A DNA stretch of 64,000 nucleotides from Pithys albifrons albifrons (GCF_047495875.1 NC_092462.1:30210523-30274522), one strand, 5' to 3'. Counted from the first letter of the stretch, positions 13,171-26,137 are shown. Notes: generated from the sequence alone by a model not told the origin. Numbers and translations are program-made.

Positions 13171-16100
13171 CTGCAAGGACAGAAGAAAGAAACAGTAAGC
13201 TTAGTTTAACACACTAGTTTGATTTATACCAGTAAGTGCCATTGCTTTGCCAATAAGGCAAATTAAGTTTCCCCATCGACCTATATACCAGCACATAAAA
13301 AGCCAAGAGATAAATGCTCATGGTAATGATACAAAAATGAGGAGTTAATCAACACAAAATATTCAAAATTACTACACTGATTCATAAGCTAAGAATGGAT
13401 TTGTTATACACGCACATACAGATTGGCAATTAAATAGATAATAATATTTAGTAATAATAATTAAATTAATTAAGCTTCTTTTTAAGCTGATGAAATCTAC
13501 ACACGCATTACAGACAACGAAGGGGTTGCAACCAAATATGCTCCCTGTGCCTCCATTGTGCATGCAAGTGAGATAGTAACTTTTAACTTTTCCTCTGGCA
13601 GACCCAAATCTTGAAATGAGGGAAAAGGAAGTAAAAAACTTTCTCTAAAAATACATTAGCTTACTGCCTGCTTATTACTACAGTCTGTCCCTAAGTGACA
13701 ATGTTGTAATTTCAGAATCCTGGCTATAAACCAACACATATTTTGTAAGTATCAATTTACACTTGAATAAACAGGGACTTTTGATTGGCAATTTTCTTAC
13801 TTCACATTTTTACTAATGGGCACCATAAAATTTGAAGATTTTAATAAGGCACTCAATTGAGAGAACAGCAGATTAGGAGCATCATTTGTAGGAAAAAAAA
13901 TAGGAACTTAATATACTGCGCATCCAAAAAGCATGTCTTAAACTGATCTGAGCTCATGAAAGAGTTTTGATTTGTTATGTGAAAACAATTTAAAAAAAAA
14001 ATACTTTCTACAGGAAAAAAACAACAGCTACTGCTAACTGATTTAGCAACAGAATTAGAGCACAAATAAAGCTTTAGAGAGAAAATGAGACATCACAGTT
14101 TTTGAGAGCAGATTCACATCCATAATCTGAAATGTCTTCTGGAGTGACACTTACAAGTAAATTACCACATACAAATGATATTACAGTTATGGTAAGAGGC
14201 TAGCTGAAATTAAAAAAAAAAAAGGGAAGATACCTTACAATTAAGATTTCTGTATTAATCTGCCATGTATCTCAGGACCATTATTACCCATGCTCTAAAT
14301 TTCTGTTCTCTGGATTTGACTCTGCCAATTCACTTCAGGCTCCACAATACTACAATGTTTGTATACTGTGCAGTTTCTGCAGAAAAATGAGGCAAGTGAA
14401 GAGGAAGGTGGAATTTCTGAAAGTGAATGCAAAGCAGATAAATACCCAGCTTAACTCAATGTAGAAAGATCATCATGTTGCTTCATTTCTCCCTAATTAA
14501 AACACCAAAGTACTTGAAATGTCAATAAAAGTATCTGTTACCCAAACAACGCCCGGGGCACTTGCAGATGCCTCCACTCCATCGGGGCAGCGGGGTGGCT
14601 CTGAGGTGCCGAGTTTAGGGGTGAGCCCCTGCCAGAGTGCTGTGGGGCAGCCCAAGTACAGCACTCACCCCAAGGCCATGCTCTCACTCTACCACATGCG
14701 TGGCTGACACTGCACAGCCTACCCTAATGGAGGAGGGAGAGAAAGTTCTTGACCTTAGTCTTTCCACACACTGCTGGCAACAGAGAAAATGGTCTAAAGC
14801 TGGCAAAAGATCCTCCCCATCCACCTGTGTGTATGTAGAGTATCACCATGGGAGATGAGGATCCCCATGTCTCATATCCAATACCTCAGAATACTAGAGG
14901 GAAACAAGAATGGCTCAGCTGAAATTGCAGCAGTGCTGTTGTAAACAGCTTTTATTATAAATTTCTTTCAATAGAAACATTTGCATCACATAGCAGTTCT
15001 CCATAAATCATGCACTAAAGAACTGTTTATCTCACCAACTTTCCCACTGCTGTTTGTTTCATTAACCCAGAGCTTAGGCTGGCGTTAGGCACAAACGTTT
15101 GCAGTCTTTAATCTCATCTGTCAGCTGTGTTTGAATTTAGGAGAACTAAAAAGAGGAAAAGTAATACCTGTGCTACTTTCTTATAATATAAATTTCCAAG
15201 GTCAGTGTACTTTTTCATTTATGAGCAGCTACCTTTATAAAATTAGAACAACTGCACCTAAAAAGCATTGTCTGCTGCTGTGGCAAAGGTTGCTACCAGT
15301 TACCAACATGTTATTCATTAATAATGTCACTGTACACTATATTAATCTGACACTCTCTTACACTTATTTGTTTTTTAAAACATAATACAAATCTGAACAG
15401 AAAAGGGAAAAGATTCAAGAATGGGAGCATCAAAAGATGCTAATGACTAAAAGCAGCACTATCTTTTACCTGTCCATTCATAATTAGGAGATGGGTATAG
15501 GCAGCTTCCTAAGGCTCTTTTTAAGCAATCAGCTGCTACATAATGTTGTCTCAAGGACACTGTCCCCTTAGTCTTTCACGTGAGCAAAACAAACCTCCAG
15601 CCACAGTTGGTAAGGGGTCTCTGAGGGAAGTATCTGACATGGAACACTGTGATGAAGCCTTGCCAGATGAACACAACTGTGCGTTAACGAAGGCAAGACT
15701 GGTAAACTCTGCCTCTGGGCCCCGGAGCTTGATCCATTTGCAAAAAAACTGCACGTTGCTCATTAGGCAGAGAGGGTAAGGAGTAAGTTTTCGGCTTTGA
15801 TGAGAACCAACAGTGAACAAATGTTGCAGAAGAGAAAGAAGAAGTGAACTGCTGACAAACAGTTTGCAAAGCTTTCAAACATTGTAGATGACTAGAGACT
15901 TCTGAGACATGTGGTGTAGTGTTCAGATACCTTGGATTTCCAACAGGTTCCCTTTCAAACTGAAGAACCTTGTAATGAATATATTTTATCTTTAAAATAC
16001 TTTTGCTTAATTGGCTTTCCTTGTTTTCAAAACTTAAGTTTAATTTTAATGTAAGATTAAAATAAAGCTTTTATTATGGGCAGGGGTTCCCCTAGAAAAG

Positions 16101-19100
16101 GTAACTCCAGGATTTATTCACAAAGCCATTGGGAAGCCCGCAGGGCATACTGATACTGTCCTTTGAATTAATTCAGATTCCTAAACAAACATATCCCCTC
16201 TTTCTTCCCATTTCCTTGGGAAGGTGTTGATTTGTCAGCCAAGGCCTTTTGGCTGGTTCATACCATTTTCTCATTCAGTAACGCAGTTGCTGCAACCATG
16301 GCACTACCTGCTTGAAAACTATCCCTTCTTTTCCCCCTTTGCTATTATGTGTAAATGTCTTCCCTTTCTTATAATCAATATAAACAACATTTTTGCTGCT
16401 TCTACAACTTCCACCTCATCCATCCTGTCTGACCTGGCCACCTCTCTTTTTATCATCATCTGTTTCTGCACCACTACTCTTGCATGACCTACACTTTTCT
16501 ATTGCTCAGACCTCATCTGCTGCCTTCAATTTGTACAATTATAGTCTGTAGCAATTATATCCTTTTGCTGTATATAGGTATATTAAGGACAATCTATTTC
16601 AAAGGGTGCTGTTCTCCATTACTAAGTTCTGTTAGCAGAGGTCTGTCATTATGAAGATGTGCAGAAAGGGCTCTTCTTGGAGCCTGCTTGTGTCTGCCTC
16701 TTGGATCGGTTATTGAGAACCCTGCTGACCCTCACCTCAAAGGTAGCTCAGTCTGGGCAGAAATAGCACATCAGCACTGAAAGACACATCATCTTCAGCA
16801 GCAAGCAGTTTGAGGGATTCAGGAGCAGCTGGTGCTCAAGGTCCCTTATTAACCCACATCAGAGTCCCAGTCCCCAGTCTGGTCCCCTGGGCTGAACATT
16901 TGCAGCACATGGGGTGGAACCTGCCTAGAGGAGCTGTGACTGGTTCAGACCCTACATCCCTGCTGGGGCTTGGATAATATAAGAGTTTCTTCTGAAACCA
17001 GTTGAGTTTGTATGCAACAAAACTGCATGAGAGCCAAACCCATGGGAAATAAGCAGGACAGGGACAGTCAGGAGACCTACTGTGAGTCTGCACTGTTCCT
17101 CTGAAACAAACCAATAATGGTGATACAGCCAAGGGGGTGGGTAGTTGTAGGGCAGATCCCTCCCAGACTGTGCAGTGGAGAAAAACACCAAACCCTTGAC
17201 CTCGTCTCACCACAAGACCCAGCAGAAAGTGCTGCAATGCTGTGTATGATACAATCTTTACCTCCTGTACCACAACTACTCAGTTGTATATTTATTCATT
17301 CCCAAGCATCTTTGGAAGAGTAAGAAATGGAGAATGGTAAGTAATTTGAATTTACATGGCTTAGCCAACTATTTATGTAAACAAAAAAAAAAAAGGAGCA
17401 GTGTTCTTGCCAGCCAGAAATGGCAAAAGCATTTTGACACTATCTAAATTGCTGTGAAAAAAACACTTCCAATTTTAGGTAAAACACTTGCATTCACTAG
17501 TTATTCAAAGTGATTGCCTATATTAGCATGTATGGAACAACTTTTCAGCATCAATATCCCATGAAAATGCAATTTTTTTGCACATTACTTAAATAAAGTA
17601 CCCTAAACATGTGAAGTAGGAAGAATGATGAGAGAAAGAGAGAGCTTAGCAATTTTTAAAGCAATAACATCTCTGACTGAACTTAGCATCCACTTGATTT
17701 TTTTTCCTTATGGCAAGCAATTTGGTGACTTAAAAATAAAACTTGTTGTAAAAGAAAAAATTTTGTAAAGATACATTTGGGCACTGAGTTTTAAAACCTC
17801 TTATAGTGAATTTTAAAAAGACCTGAAACCAAGAGCCACTGCAAACCAGAAAAAAAATAGGCCTTTAAGAAAGTAAATGGTCTGAATCTATTAAAATGCT
17901 TTTTAGTTTTTCTTTCCAGACTTCCTCAAAATCAATATACATCTTTATTTTTTAAGGGCAAGTACAACTACACAACTGTTTCTCCCTTCTGCACGATTTT
18001 GTTACTTTCGAAATAAAAGGCTTAGATCAACTATAAAACGTAACAGCAGGAAGAACATGTAAAAAATGGATTTTTAGGAAAACTTTATAGACCATCTTAA
18101 GTTTTCTTAATATTTGCAGAGTGGTCTTGCCTTTATCTGAAAACATAACACAGAAGGACTGAAGGCCAAATACAGGTGGGAGTCCTCAACTGATAATCAC
18201 TGGTCACGCCAGCTTCTAAGCCAAATCACAGTTCTATCTTGAAACAGTACATATGTCCACCTTACAGGCCCCTGGATATCTAGCTTTAAAATTAACTAGA
18301 AATATATTTTTCATATAAGATATGAGTGCTATTAGGCAAGCCTAGTGAGTATACAGCACATGAAGAAAGCTCTCTCATCCCTTTATGTCCACAGGAAAAA
18401 CTTTGTATTGCAAGAATGATCCTGCATGTGCCATTGAATCCTGCCCTTTGGGCAGAGCTCGCTCCCCTACGAATGTGTTTTTATCATTTGGCTGTTTCAG
18501 ACTCGCCCCCTTCATGAAACTCATGCGAAAAATAAGCACATAGAAAATGAGGAAGCAAGCAGATGTAACACTGAGACAGAGCTACGTGACTGAAAGGTCT
18601 CGATTCTAAAATAAGGGACTTCCTTTTGTGAATACAATAAAAACTGCCTGTGACAAGACGTGATCAATAAGTGCTACTCAGTGATCTCCAGTTAGGGGAG
18701 AGAGGCCTCCTCCACTTTCAAAAGTATAAATCAGCATTCAGTACTGCAACTAAGTATCCTGAAAAGTTGAAGTATCTAATTTTATATTTAGTAAAGCACG
18801 TTCTCTACATTACAAACTGTACATTTCTCTACATACACAACATTTTTCCAGACAACTTTCCTTTATCCTGATGAAACAGCTTATAGCATTGCTTTTACTA
18901 TCTGCAGCTCTCTCAAACATTGCAGCCTTTCATAATCTTTTTTAAAAAAATATGCAACTATCAATAACTATCAATCTTATGTGAAAATACATGTTGTACA
19001 TTGTTGATAACAAAATAGCTTTTGTTAGTACAAGCGTTTTAACATTACAAAATGTTAAAATACAATGTAGTGTTACATTACCATATATGCAAAGTACCAT

Positions 19101-20308
19101 TCAAATATCATTCTTAGGGGTTAAAAAGACATTATTCTATGAACAGTCTCAAAAAAGATACACCATAGTAATTAAATGTCAATATTTTTAAGAAACTGAA
19201 TGATGTGTACGAGAATCTTAATTTCAAACTTCCACTGGTTTAAGCAGATCATAAATGCGTAAAAATAAAGAGGAAAGAGGTTCTACATTATTATTTTAAT
19301 GTTCAGAACTGACAGTGATTGAGATCAATGGTATTATGTGGCAGCATGAATCAAGCCAAAAGCAGGCTTCTGCCTGCAAAATTGTATGCTAGCTACTGTA
19401 TATTGCTCTTCTATCTTTGCCTGTTATAGTAATTGAAGCACTGACTGTATTTGTTATTTAGTCCTTTGGAAATGTTTTTAGAACTAATAGTTTTTTAATC
19501 AAGATAGGAAGACATAATATTTCCATTTTTCAAATCAATGACTAGGACTCATCCCTGCTTCTTAAAAATACAGAGCAAAATGTAGAGTAGAGATCTTCAT
19601 GGTACAGGCTGTGGAACAGGAGCAGAGGCCTGCCCCAAACTGTGTTTGTATTAACATACACAAAATTGGCTTAGGTGCTCCCAGACTGGTGTCCAGGCAG
19701 ATTTCAGTTTTGCCCCATGCAAGCAGTCCATATTAGGCATTGCTGAAGGTGGTGGAAAAGATACAGAAAACCTTTTCTCTCCTTCCCTTTGACTGTGTAC
19801 ACATGCATTGGCTGACAATTTCAGTACACAAAGATCAGTAAAAACACACACTGAGTTTCCTTTTAATCTATTTTTGATAAACTTTTCTTTCTATTCTTAG
19901 AAGGCAACAGATCTATGACAAATTTAGTGCTAGATCTGCACTGAAGCAAACTGTGCACTAAAGCTTACTATCTCAAGTGAAAATGTCTCAAGTTAGCTTG
20001 AGGCCATGGATGTAGCCATTACACGTTGACGGACTTGGCAGAAAATGTGAAAGCACTAAACAGGAAGGGTTATTTTATTAAGAAACCAGCAAAAGCTGTT
20101 ATTTTTTTATCAGTCTCTACAGTAACTTGCTGAAAGAGGGAACAGCAATTCCTTAAAGTTGATGACCATTTGCTTCTGCAACAGAGCACAAAATCAATGG
20201 CAGAGGCATTCTGGATGTATAAGGAGGGCTGACCCTACTGAAGCAATCTCCTACTTAACCCACGGAGGTAGGCTGCTTCAGGAGTCTGTTTCTCCAAGCA
20301 CTGGTTAC
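13171..20308 (-). other. FBXW7: FBXW7 intron, 7.1 kb
   Basis: This is the longest intron fully inside the window. It is mostly AT-rich, with A-runs at about 14210 and 17382. GC-richer blocks at 14540-14720 and about 16650-17280 could be very old unidentified repeats; I could not match them to any family. No exon was recognised. Confidence 0.85.
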
Positions 20309-20450
20309 CTGGAACATTTTCAGCCATTCCTGAAGGCCGGATGGTGGCTGCACAGACGTGATGCGGCGGCGCTGCTGCCCCTGCCCATTGGCTGCCCTCA
20401 GGTCCCCAAAGGTGGTAGGTGTGGCGGAACATGGCACCAACCCCGTAGTA
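20309..20450 (-). CDS. FBXW7: FBXW7 exon: regulatory linker (SATPTT...WLKMFQ)
   Basis: This exon has one base completing Ser195 and then 47 codons, human alpha 196-242. It begins TTGLVPCSATPTTFGDLRAA, holds a basic RRRITSVQPPSG segment, and ends EWLKMFQ at the start of the dimerisation region. It carries the SATP threonine (T205 in human, a proline-directed site implicated in FBXW7 turnover) and the ITS serine (S227, an AGC-kinase site). QPPSG replaces the human QPPTG (T232S), a conservative change. The acceptor is GTGTCGTAG, unusual for its TAG and rather weak pyrimidine tract; the donor is CAG|GTAACC. The exon ends in phase 0. Confidence 0.97.
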
Positions 20451-23400
20451 CTACGACACAAATAAAAAGTGACAGTCAGATAAAAAACATTTAGGGAAAT
20501 TCAGAAGTCTATAGCAGAACAAAAAATCTAATACATGATTTGCAACTATTACTTCAACTCTTAAGCTTCATGCAAAAGCACTAAGATGAAAAATTGTGCT
20601 GCTGGTCATTCAAGAGGTTAGTCCCTCACTTGAAAAAATCCACCTCCTTCTACCACTGCAGTGCTAATCCTCCAGCTTGGGGAGAAATGGGGAACACCTT
20701 TCCAAGCTGAAAAATTACCACTCCGTTAATTGCCCATCAGGTTGTCTATAAAGATGCAGGTTTACACATTCCTTTCCTTCTGGACTCCACTTTTATGCTT
20801 TTGCTTGGGGATAGAGGAAGCCAGAGCTCAGTCTCACCTGTGTGTGAAATGTACTAGTGCTGCTTCATCCTCAAACAGAAAGGAAAAAATGTATCTATTT
20901 TTAGCTCTTAATATATTTTGTTGACAAAAAAGTAGTAACATTAAGCAGTTCTAGTGGCTCAGTGGTCTGGAACTGGGCTTTGAAATACTCTATACAGCCT
21001 TTTAAGGTTTGCGTGTTGATAAATGACACAGGAATTAAAGGGGAGGGGGGTGAGGTGAAAAGGGAAAACCAAAGGTGCTCTCTGAATTACAGTTTGACTT
21101 TTTCACTCTGACATGTTAAAAACCAGTTCATTCATATGAGATGGAGCTTTTAAAAGAGCTGGGATTAAGCTACTATTGTGGGAATCTAAAGAAATACAGC
21201 TGACTGTGTTTTCTGGTTTGGGGTTTTTTGGGGTGGAGGTTTTTTGGGGTTTTTGGTTGGTTGGGATTTTTTTCACATAATGTAAAGTACTTCGTTCACA
21301 GAATATCAAAGTTGTATTCCCCAGCAGGCAATACAAAACCCTGGTAGTATTTGCATAAGTGTGAAAATTTCAAATACAGTGTAAAACTCCAACCCCCCCT
21401 TTGCTTTTGCATAGGATAAATCCAGCTTTTTAGTAGGTATGAGTTTAGAGGTTTTACTGATTTTTCAGTGGCTACAGGAATAGCTTAAATGATGCAAGGC
21501 AAGTTCATTTTAATATTTACCTCATTATGCTCTACAAATATTTCACTCTACTCTTCCTTGTTCTGAAGGACAATCAGAGCATGTCCTAACATTTACCCAA
21601 ACTGGTCAAGAAAAGTAAAGATTGGTTTGAGCAGGCTTATTTTTAACTGTTAATTTTGCTAAGTAATAACAGAAACAGAAGCTGGTATAACAGTACTGCT
21701 TCAGAGATGACGGATCCTCCTAATGGCATTTGTTTACTGCCTTTACCTGTTTTATGCAAACGCAGTTCACTGGGACTGTTCCATTTTAGAGTGCCTGATA
21801 CTAGGGAAAACAGAAACAAGCAGGCACAAGAACGGCATCATTTGCTTAAATACTATTCAGATAAAATAAAAACAAAGAGTTAAGAGAGAGAGGATCAGAT
21901 GTTATCTAGGGATTCTTTTATGCCAATAATGACTCAAAATCCAAGCAGTGTCAGTTAAAAGTACTTTTAAAATAAAATGTAGTTTTACTACTTACTCATT
22001 CTCATCACCTGCAGAGATACAGCACAAGGCCTATCATTCAAGGTCCAAAGTAAGGATCTTGAAATTAGCTTTCATTGGTTCAGAGCAATATGCAGCCTTG
22101 AGCTTGTCCAGTAAAACAGTTAAGCTTTACTTTCTTCTGCTGTAAACTGGTTTTCAGTCAAAAACATTTATTCAAACCAGAACCTAAAAGCCTCTTTCCT
22201 TTGACCTGAGAATGTATCTCAAGACACTTGCTCATGCTTTATTTTTCCTGAAACATTCCCTTGAAACAATCAGTCAGGTTTCTGTGGGAGCTGGATAAGC
22301 CCAGCAGTTCCTCTGCACTTGACAAAGAAGTGCACTTTCTTTGTTGCTGAACTGCTTACTCATCTGGAAGTGCAGAGAATGGTGTGCCACCTGAAGAAAT
22401 GGAGGCCAACAAGAGAGTTCTTCCTTTAGACCACCCTAGAACCTGGGAGAAAATACCGCCTTAAGACTTGGGGGGATGTGGAAGCTGTAACATGTGCCTC
22501 AGCAAAAACTCACCATCTCCTTTACTACAGCATTTACACCTCTGCAAAGCAATCCTGTGACCTGTTGCATAACTTTTCACTCATCACCTGATAAACCTCT
22601 TAAAGGAAGAGAAATAAAATATAAATTACTTTTGAAAGAGCCATCAGTGACTGAACACCATTAAAGCATGTTCAAAAACAGTACCATTTCTAGACAGCCT
22701 TGGGAGGCAAACACAATGGTTTTGGGAGGGATGATGCTTAGCACAGGAGAAAAAATCTAAAACAGTGTAAATTCCAACAGAATGGGAAGCAGTGTGACAT
22801 CCAAGCACAATTGTTATGGCAACTACACAGTAAGAAGGCAGTTGTAAGGTGTGCATCCAGCACCCAGCTCCATCACTGCTGCTCACGGTTCTGGGTGCTT
22901 TGCCCCACAAAGCACCTGACTAGAACGGCAGCAGGTATTTGTGCCATTTGGTGCCACTCAGGAGTAGCAAGGAAGCTGCCTAGAACCTGTAAGCGGGTAA
23001 CAAGTACGCATGTGTTCCTGTTCAGATCAGATGGTCTGCTCTGCCTACATAGATTTCCATTCTCTCATTCCTGTTACCATAGCAAAGTGATACATTTGAT
23101 TACAGTTTGTAATAGTCTTGGGGTTTATCATTATGTCCCTTTTTAAGAATCTGATTGATTTTATTTCCAGGAATGCTTCACCCCTCAGAAAGTCTCTAAG
23201 TAAATGGGCATGCTATATTTAGAATGAAACACAAACCTCAACTAAAGAAATGCAAGTCTGGCTACTTCATTAAAACTCATCTCCAGTTCACGTAACTTAA
23301 ATTAGCAAACCAATATACAAATGCTGATACCACCTCTTTTTGCTTTACAGTGCTTTAGCATTAAGAGGAGCTTAATTAATCAGGCTCAGCAATTGGAAAG

Positions 23401-23453
23401 ACAGGATATATGCAGGAATCAGGATCCAGTGATCTGTTATTGCATTTAATTAC
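20451..23453 (-). other. FBXW7: FBXW7 intron, 3.0 kb
   Basis: Intron between the MKRK exon and the SATPTT exon. It contains a G/T-rich low-complexity tract at 21216-21277. Nothing else was recognised. Confidence 0.87.
21216..21277 (+). repeat. G/T-rich low-complexity tract
   Basis: G-runs of three to four alternate with T-runs; the FBXW7 sense strand is C/A-rich here. It is a degenerate simple repeat with weak quadruplex potential. Confidence 0.75.
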
Positions 23454-23536
23454 CTTGTGTATTCTGAGACTTTGCAGGGTTTCTTTCCCAGAGAGAAAGA
23501 ACGGACCTCGGAGCCATGGTCCAACTTTCTCTTCAT
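23454..23536 (-). CDS. FBXW7: FBXW7 exon: first common exon (MKRKLDHG...)
   Basis: This is the first exon common to all FBXW7 isoforms: 27 codons (MKRKLDHGSEVRSF... to ...KVSEYT) plus the first two bases of Ser195, equal to human alpha 168-194. The acceptor is TTGCAG (ends 23537) and the donor is AAG|GTAATT. The exon holds the basic MKRK cluster that, with the preceding Lys supplied by the first exon, forms the second nuclear-localisation signal described in human FBXW7. Every residue matches the human sequence I recall. The split codon AG|T is completed at 20450. Confidence 0.96.
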
Positions 23537-25945
23537 CTGCAAGGTGAGGGAAAAAGAGTAACAACATGGATTTAGTTACATGACCAGCCTTACTTATGTG
23601 TACTTCTGCAAAATTAACACATTTTTACCTCCTACTTTAATATGCTTTAATTTAATATCAGATTTTAACAAAGTTGACACAAAATGATTTAAAGTAACAT
23701 TTTAGTTTCTAGCTTCAGCAATATTTGATACATATGCTCAAGGATGCATGTATATATTATTGTTGTTTTAGGGTCCAGAATCTATTGTAATTAGATTCTT
23801 CTAATTTCCAAATTTCAAATGTGAAGAAGTGTGCAGAACTGTGTTAGTTTATTTACTAAACGGTTCTCTTTCTGTTCTCCTGGGAGAGGAGGGAAAGAAC
23901 TAAACCAAAACCCTTGATTCTTTGTGTTCAGGTTCATTGCTAAGTCTCTCATGGAAATGGTTAAATTCTAGGGAGCCTGTCTGGATTATAAACTACATTT
24001 ATTTGGGGGGCTAGAAAATAAATAAATAAAAACCAGTATCTTTTCTTTTGTCCATCCTTTTATTTTAAAGTTGTACATTGAAAAAATTTATAAAACTGCA
24101 GTAAAATTGACTGACAGATTAGCCAGTATTTTTCCAGGAAGGGTAAGGATGAAAAATGCTACACCCCAGTCTTGAATGTCACCCGCAATTAGATATGATC
24201 AAAACCAAATAATGAGCAGGGCAGCTGCTAAAAGGGGAAGCCAGACTGCAAAAATTACCAAGGAGATGGAAACCAGTGAAAGCCATATTTATCCAGGCAG
24301 ACAAATAAAGATTACTTTCTACATATTTGGGTAATCTTTAACCACAGGCTTTTGGACTCAATGAGACATATGTATGCCAAATGCAACTTCTGGGGTTTTG
24401 TTGGTTTTCTTTTTTTTTTTTTAATATGTGATACACCAAAGCAGTTAAGCCAGCTGAATGTTTAGTGCTGTTTAGAACTGTGGGCTGCAAAATACATAAA
24501 CTACTTGTATTACAATTCAGACTTTAGTATAACCATTTGCTTCCTTTTTTCAAAATTTCATGTCTAAGATTCAGTTTAAAAGTTGCCCTCTTTCTCACAC
24601 AACTGATTTGATCTTTTTAACATTATATTATAACAGTTATTTAACCATTTCCTGTATCAGTCTACCGACATTAAAAAAACCACCCAAACCCCTCTAAAGC
24701 TTATCGTCCATATGGGGTTTTTGTGATTTTGGTTTTTAACCTTTTAAAATACCTTTATGACTTTACTAAAAAACAGTCACCGAAGAGCTTGTTTTCTGCT
24801 GCATTAGTGATTAAAAAAGAAAGCTAACTAAGGTTACCTAGTCTCATTTTTACGGTACAGTTACAACGCAGGCAGAAGAGCTTGCCTTGTAGCTGTGTTT
24901 TCTTGCCCATGCCTCACATGGGACACTCCACAGCATTTCACCACACAAGTATTCAGCCAGCACCGCCCTGCATGCTGGCGAACCACCAAGCTCACCCTCG
25001 CTGCTTCCCCATGCCCCGGGAGGAGCAGCCCCTCATACTTCCCCCAAGAAAACCAGTTGTAAGCATCACTGAAAAATAATGGATACCATCTCTTATCTCT
25101 GTGCTACATGAGTGAGCCAGCAAAATCACAGGAAGTATAGATAAGATGTTTCAGCACAAATTTCAGTATTTGATAATAGACTTTTCAGAAAGGATTTTTT
25201 TTGTTCGAGGAAAATTTTTATTTCCAGCTTGCTTTTCTGAGAGGTTATCACTATCATATTCCCTTTCTGCTTCTCATAAGACAGAGATGCAGTTTTCCAA
25301 AAGCACACCTTAAAAAGTAGGAAGGCTGCAATGGAATAATCAGCTCTGGTGATTTACTCTTTTGCACTAGCAAAGAAAGCAATATACATTAGGTTGCCTG
25401 ATAATGATTTCACCTGTTTCTTTTGGTTGCGTTTTCGTTTTCGGGTATTTTGGGCAACTTTCACCTGGGGTCCACCACACAGTCTTTTAGCATCTCAAAA
25501 GGTGCTAAGTAAATACACGGTCAAAAATGCCGTTTACCATATGAAGAAGATAAAACTTTCCCTAGAGCAGAGAGGTCTAGTGACAAGATTCAGACACCAG
25601 CAAGGTCTCTGTGCAACCAAAAAACAGAAACCGTCGAGCAAACAGTCCTCTAAACATTTATAATCTGTCGCTAGGAAAGCATAACTCCTTCAGACAACAT
25701 TAATTTACCGAAATAACCGAGATGGCAGTATATGTAAACCCCACCACGATAATAATAATCAAAAACAAACGAGGGGGCAGCCAGCTGCATTCCGCATCGC
25801 CGCCCAGCGCTGGCAGCGCTCCGCGGCAGCGCTCCCGCATCGCGGCCGGGCGGCAGCCCCGCCGGCACGTCCCCGCCCGCGCCCCGCCGGGCACCGCGGC
25901 CCCCCGCCCTCCGCGGCCAAGCGCCCGTGCGGGGCGGCCACTCAC
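23537..25945 (-). other. FBXW7: FBXW7 intron between beta exon and first common exon
   Basis: A 2.4 kb intron. I looked here for the gamma-specific first exon known in mammals (ending SIIAQGLPFCRRR in human) and did not find a recognisable version. A T-run lies at 24410-24422. The last 180 bp belong to the CpG island. Confidence 0.8.
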
Positions 25946-26104
25946 TTTGTAGAAGATCATTTTGAGGGTGCCGTAGAAGCCCATGGTGTCGGGGCGCTTC
26001 CCCTTGCGCGGCGGCGGCGGCGCCCCGCGGCCCCGGCGGCCGGGCAGGCGCTGGCAATACAGCCCCTTCTCCGGCAGGTAGGTCACCGCCTCCCGCGCCG
26101 ACAT
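25946..26104 (-). CDS. FBXW7: FBXW7 beta-type first coding exon
   Basis: This exon encodes 53 residues starting MSAREAVTYLPEKGLYCQRL and ending GFYGTLKMIFYK. It matches the second half of the human beta-specific exon (MSTLESVTYLPEKGLYCQRL). The donor GTGAGT follows directly at 25945, and the next exon begins with the ATG of MKRK, so the K-MKRK junction matches human. I chose the ATG at 26104 because it has A at -3, it equals an internal human Met, and no ATG lies upstream in frame before the stop near 26389. Human beta has about 35 further N-terminal residues forming a hydrophobic endoplasmic-reticulum anchor; here the in-frame upstream DNA would encode Arg/Gly/Pro/Ala-rich sequence. The middle of the exon is GC-driven (PGRRGRGAPPPPRKGKRPDT) where human has Ser/Thr/Asn-rich sequence. 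Exon identity is strong; the exact start is less sure. Confidence 0.9.
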
Positions 26105-26113
26105 GCTCGGGCA

Positions 26114-26137
26114 CGGCGGGCGGCGGCGGCGGCGGCG
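26114..26137 (-). repeat. CCG trinucleotide repeat just upstream of the beta ATG
   Basis: Six near-perfect GGC/CGG units on the plus strand read as CCG repeats in the sense transcript, ending about 10 bases before the start codon at 26104. A shorter GGC run at 26009-26021 encodes the four prolines of the first exon. Confidence 0.85.

Larger units (their letters stand above)
324..26104 (-). other. FBXW7: FBXW7 gene, beta-type transcript, 3' end missing
   Basis: Nine exons on the minus strand join in phase into 434 codons matching FBXW7, the F-box/WD40 substrate receptor of an SCF ubiquitin ligase. The protein binds phosphorylated degrons in proteins such as cyclin E, MYC, JUN and NOTCH and hands them to SKP1-CUL1-RBX1 for ubiquitylation. 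All visible junctions are GT-AG, and split codons rejoin correctly (AG|T Ser, G|GG Gly, AG|A Arg). Against human FBXW7 as I recall it, the shared part differs at only about two residues (T232S and K299R, alpha numbering). About 159 C-terminal residues, including the last WD40 blades and the stop, lie off the left edge. The alpha-specific first exon was not found up to 64 kb. Gene identity is certain. The exon ends are read from the sequence; the transcript structure is inferred. Confidence 0.97.

Noticed and set aside
24410..24422. T-runs at 24410 and 43067 as tails of processed pseudogenes
   Set aside because: No recognisable gene-derived body or flanking duplication could be found next to them.
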